A stretch of DNA of 64,000 bases from Flavihumibacter cheonanensis (lineage in GTDB: Bacteria > Bacteroidota > Bacteroidia > Chitinophagales > Chitinophagaceae). A model generated the notes under the pieces. The model ran no database searches, was not told the DNA's origin, and saw only the letters and a list, made by a program, of their open reading frames with translations. Made by a program: the position numbers and the translations under genes. Where the stretch lies: positions 1,922,001-1,986,000 of the forward strand of contig NZ_JAKRWF010000001.1 in the NCBI RefSeq assembly GCF_022352215.1, in the 5' to 3' direction. Shown here piece after piece: positions 61,260 to 64,000 of the stretch (position 1 is its first letter; each line of letters begins with the position of its first letter).

Positions 61260-62150
61260 TCAGCTAATTCCTTCCACCGCTACCGTCTTATCAATCTTTC
61301 CGATCAATCCCTGTAATACTTTACCCGGACCCACCTCGGTAAATTTAGAGGCTCCATCCTGGATCATCGCCTGCACACTTTGTGTCCAGCGAACTGCTCC
61401 AGTTAATTGTTGAATCAGGTTTTGTTTGATTTCATCTTTATCGATCACGGCTCTTGCAACCACATTCTGGTAAACAGGACAAACAGGCGTTTGAAATTTC
61501 ATGGCTTCGATCGCATCTTTTAGTTCCTGGCGGGCGGGCTCCATCAAAGGAGAATGGAAAGCGCCACCAACAGGCAACACCAGTGCGCGTTTGGCTCCTG
61601 CTGCTTTCATTTGTTCACAAGCCAGTTCAATACCGTTTACAGAACCGCTGATCACTAATTGACCAGGACAATTATAATTGGCGGGAACAACAATTTCACC
61701 AGATTCTTCTTGTACGCGGGCGCAGACCTCTTCCACTTTTGCATCGTCTAAGCCGAGCACAGCCGCCATTGTGGAAGGTTGCAATTCGCAGGCCTTTTGC
61801 ATTGCAAGGGCGCGAATCGAAACAAGCTGAAGGCCATCTTCAAAGTTCAGGACACCATTTGCTACCAATGCAGAAAATTCACCCAGTGAATGACCTGCAA
61901 CCATATCCGGCTTGTTCTGTTCAATACCCTTATAGGCAATTACTGAATGCAGAAATACTGCAGGCTGAGTAACTTTTGTTTGTCTGAGATCTTCATCTGT
62001 ACCAGAAAAAAGAATATCGGAGATTCTGAAGCCAAGAATTTCATTGGCTTGTTCAAATAACTTTTTAGCAAAGGCACTGTTTTCATAATGCTCTTTACCC
62101 ATCCCCGGAAACTGAGATCCCTGTCCGGGAAAAACATAAGCATGCTTCAT
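61260..62150 (-). CDS. fabD: Malonyl-CoA:ACP transacylase
   Basis: This enzyme loads malonate onto acyl carrier protein. The 296 residues show the start FPGQGSQFPGMGKE, the nucleophile elbow GHSLGEFSAL (S88), and FHSPLM with the catalytic His. It lies downstream of folE on the minus strand after 36 bases and may be part of the queD-folE-fabD unit. fabH of the same pathway is at 55870, separately transcribed. Confidence 0.97.
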   Translation of the reverse strand: MKHAYVFPGQGSQFPGMGKEHYENSAFAKKLFEQANEILGFRISDILFSGTDEDLRQTKVTQPAVFLHSVIAYKGIEQNKPDMVAGHSLGEFSALVANGVLNFEDGLQLVSIRALAMQKACELQPSTMAAVLGLDDAKVEEVCARVQEESGEIVVPANYNCPGQLVISGSVNGIELACEQMKAAGAKRALVLPVGGAFHSPLMEPARQELKDAIEAMKFQTPVCPVYQNVVARAVIDKDEIKQNLIQQLTGAVRWTQSVQAMIQDGASKFTEVGPGKVLQGLIGKIDKTVAVEGIS

Positions 62151-62186
62151 ATAGGCGGTTCTAGTTAGACCGCAAAAATAATCAGA

Positions 62187-62783
62187 TCAGCTCAGTTTGG
62201 AAGAAATCAATTTTGTGAACTCACTCCTGGTTTCTGACTTTTCAAATTCTCCCCAGAAAGCCGAGGTAGTAGTAACGGAGTTTTGTTTTTGCACACCCCG
62301 CATCATCATACACAGGTGTTTGGCTTCAATAACAACCGCTACACCAATAGGATTCAGTGATTCTTTGATGGCATTCAGAATTTGCGAGGTCAATCTTTCC
62401 TGCACCTGCAGTCTCCTGCTATATACGTCCACCACACGGGCGATCTTACTCAAACCAGTGATATAACCATTGGGGATATACGCGATATGTGCTTTACCAA
62501 AAAAGGGCAACATATGGTGTTCGCACATGCTGAACAGCTCGATATCTTTCACGATAATCATCTCACTAACATCTTCATGAAATTTGGCAGATTCGAGGAT
62601 GGCTTTGGCGTCCATCTGGTATCCCTGGGTAAGATATTGCATTGCTTTCGCTACCCGTTCTGGAGTTTTGAGCAACCCCTCACGTTCAGGATTTTCTCCC
62701 AAAAGGGCCAACGATTCACGGTAATTTTCAATCAGTCCGGAGGTTATTTTGTCTTCGTACTGTTCAACTTTTTGATATGCCAT
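62187..62783 (-). CDS. folE: GTP cyclohydrolase I
   Basis: This enzyme makes dihydroneopterin triphosphate for folate and, through QueD, queuosine. The 198 residues contain the zinc ligands C and H in [20 protein letters not shown], and the second Cys in [15 protein letters not shown]. The [11 protein letters not shown] segment is typical of the type I enzyme. It lies 60 bases after queD on the same strand, so the two share a substrate flow: QueD uses the folE product. Confidence 0.97.
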   Translation of the reverse strand: MAYQKVEQYEDKITSGLIENYRESLALLGENPEREGLLKTPERVAKAMQYLTQGYQMDAKAILESAKFHEDVSEMIIVKDIELFSMCEHHMLPFFGKAHIAYIPNGYITGLSKIARVVDVYSRRLQVQERLTSQILNAIKESLNPIGVAVVIEAKHLCMMMRGVQKQNSVTTTSAFWGEFEKSETRSEFTKLISSKLS

Positions 62784-62813
62784 TACTTAGTGTTTTTGAA
62801 TTTAATTTGAATG

Positions 62814-62841
62814 TCTGACGTCTCACGTCTGACGTCTCACC
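62814..62841. repeat. Heptad tandem repeat, copy 4 (between folE and queD)
   Basis: Four units, TCTGACG, TCTCACG, TCTGACG, TCTCACC, at 62814-62841, ending 2 bases before the queD stop. This is the cleanest copy of the TCTSACG heptad. Confidence 0.8.
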
Positions 62842-62843
62842 TC

Positions 62844-63260
62844 CTACTTCCCCGGATAATCCACAAAATTTCGTTCCGTTTCATACAGCCGGATACCCAG
62901 TTCATGTTTCGGATCAATATGTGGGCGCAACAATTCGTAGATCACAATCGCAATATTTTCAGCAGTTGGATTTCTTTCTTTGAAATATGGCGTGTCGAGG
63001 TTCAGGTTGCGGTGATCAAACAATTGAAGTACTTCGCGATTAATGATATCCGACAACTGCTTCATGTCTATTACAAATCCAGTTGCGGAATCCGGCTCAC
63101 CCAGCACTTTAACCTCTAATTCATAGTTGTGACCATGAAAATGAGGATAACTGCATTTACCAAAAACCGAAAAATTCTGTGCATCGTCCCAATCAGCCCG
63201 AAACAACCTGTGTGCTGCATTAAAATGTTCCTTCCTGTAAACGGCCACTTTGTTTGACAT
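62844..63260 (-). CDS. queD: 6-carboxytetrahydropterin synthase (QueD)
   Basis: This enzyme converts dihydroneopterin triphosphate to 6-carboxytetrahydropterin, the QueE substrate. The 138 residues include the zinc His residues in HFNAAHRL and HFHGHNYELEV, and the catalytic Cys in FGKCSYPHFHGH. The C-terminal HELGIRLYETERNFVDYPG is standard. I use the ATG at 63260; a TTG two codons earlier is in frame. It is the first gene of the queD-folE-fabD unit. Confidence 0.95.
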   Translation of the reverse strand: MSNKVAVYRKEHFNAAHRLFRADWDDAQNFSVFGKCSYPHFHGHNYELEVKVLGEPDSATGFVIDMKQLSDIINREVLQLFDHRNLNLDTPYFKERNPTAENIAIVIYELLRPHIDPKHELGIRLYETERNFVDYPGK

Positions 63261-63414
63261 CTCCAACCTGTTTAATAATTGTTGCTGGAAAGTTTAACAG
63301 AACAGAATTCAATTTGTTCAGAAATTGATAAAAAGCTGGTCTGATTGCCTTACAAAGCTAGTCATTCGGTAGGATTTATCAGGATTCCCGACATTTGCGG
63401 CAAACTATTCAGGA

Positions 63415-64000
63415 ATGCATTGTTTACTGGTTGCGGCCACTGCCGCCGAAATCACTCCTTTTACAGAACACCTGGCTCAGACAGATAAACTGATTCATAT
63501 TGATTTTGATGTGGATATCCTGATAACCGGGGTAGGCTCTGTTGCCACCACTTATGCTCTGACACGGTACCTCCAGCACAAACGTCCCGAGTTGATCATA
63601 CAGGCTGGGGTAGCCGGCAGTTTTGACCCCAAGGTTCCTACCGGGACAGTTTACGCGGTTCAGAAAGAAATCATTGCAGACATGGGAGCCGTTGAAAAAC
63701 AGGGATTTGCGAACGTATTTGAGCTGGGACTGGCAAATCCGAATGAAGCCCCGTTTAAGAGATCCTGGCTGACCAACCCGAATACTACCCTGCTGAAAAG
63801 AAGCCGGCTTAAAAAAGTGAATGCCATCACGGTGAATGAGATCTCTACTTCCAAAAAAAGAATCCAGTACTACCAGGAGGCCTACCAGCCAGCGCTTGAA
63901 TCCATGGAAGGGGCAGCTTTTCATTATGTATGCCTGCAGGAGAATATTCCTTTCATGCAACTAAGAAGCATCTCCAATACGGTTGGTGTTCGGAATAAAA
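63415..64000 (+). CDS. mqnB: Futalosine hydrolase, 3' end cut by window
   Basis: The frame opens at the ATG 63415 and runs off the right edge without a stop, so about 195 residues are seen. The protein is an MTA/SAH nucleosidase-like hydrolase: LITGVGSVATTYALTRYL and LIIQAGVAGSFDP near the start, IADMGAVEKQGF, and ALESMEGAAFHYVCLQENIPFMQLRSISN with the Glu that contacts the ribose. MqnB frees dehypoxanthine futalosine from futalosine in the alternative menaquinone pathway. This indicates the futalosine route for menaquinone, as in many Bacteroidota. Its start is 154 bases from the divergent queD start. Confidence 0.85.
   Translation, partial: MHCLLVAATAAEITPFTEHLAQTDKLIHIDFDVDILITGVGSVATTYALTRYLQHKRPELIIQAGVAGSFDPKVPTGTVYAVQKEIIADMGAVEKQGFANVFELGLANPNEAPFKRSWLTNPNTTLLKRSRLKKVNAITVNEISTSKKRIQYYQEAYQPALESMEGAAFHYVCLQENIPFMQLRSISNTVGVRNK

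Noticed and set aside
63424-63960. Minus-strand frame of 178 residues at the right edge
   Set aside because: It is the antisense of the futalosine hydrolase, which has clear family motifs on the plus strand.

Overview
The window reads as the chromosome of a member of the Bacteroidota, most likely a Chitinophagaceae-like bacterium. The evidence is a SusC/SusD pair, the type IX secretion translocon protein SprA next to ruvA, a protein with a gliding-motility-type C-terminal sorting domain, futalosine-pathway menaquinone synthesis, promoters of the Bacteroidota TTTG / TAnnTTTG type, and starts without Shine-Dalgarno sequences. The family-level placement is an inference. No rRNA, tRNA, CRISPR array, prophage or intact insertion sequence was seen.

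Layout. 1-2963: a sialidase-like gene cut by the left edge, a methyltransferase, a small unknown protein, a cupin and an exported beta-carbonic anhydrase. 3022-7304: a DnaE2-like polymerase plus DinB, a likely mutagenic translesion pair with palindromes upstream. 7273-16613: the most distinctive part, a clade II (Sec-type) nitrous-oxide reductase locus. It has a haem-copper-oxidase-like membrane protein and a Crp/Fnr regulator on the minus strand, and divergently cytochrome c, nosZ, a membrane-domain/NosL fusion, nosD, nosF, nosY and a truncated haemoglobin. A fasciclin lipoprotein converges on it. Four TGA-N6-TCA sites lie in the locus and suggest a local Crp/Fnr regulon. No nitrite or nitric-oxide reductase gene is present, so nitrous oxide respiration is the only denitrification step encoded here.

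16749-33977: a transposase-derived protein that appears to lack its DDE residues, a fused 2-oxo acid dehydrogenase E1, an FAH-family enzyme, pth-rplY-prs, a small membrane protein, radC, a DUF3467 protein, two outer-membrane proteins, an orphan SusC/SusD/DUF1735 uptake operon, and folD. 34055-45842: queE, an OmpA-type lattice protein, dprA, guaB, lnt, a hydrolase, a T9SS-type PKD protein, an SDR and a small secreted protein. 45974-55814: a coupled hydrolase / ECF sigma / membrane-protein operon, then sprA and ruvA. 55870-64000: fabH, a repeat-filled intergenic island, a nucleoid-associated protein, a DinB-fold protein, a gamma-family PLP enzyme, a GNAT, then queD-folE-fabD and the start of a futalosine hydrolase.

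Non-coding structure is notable. A heptad repeat (TCTSACG) recurs at four intergenic sites, once as a long inverted repeat. A 33-bp and a 9-bp repeat fill the only gap over 300 bases (56863-57316). Several housekeeping genes carry a -7 promoter element ending only 3-7 bases before the ATG, which implies leaderless or nearly leaderless mRNAs.
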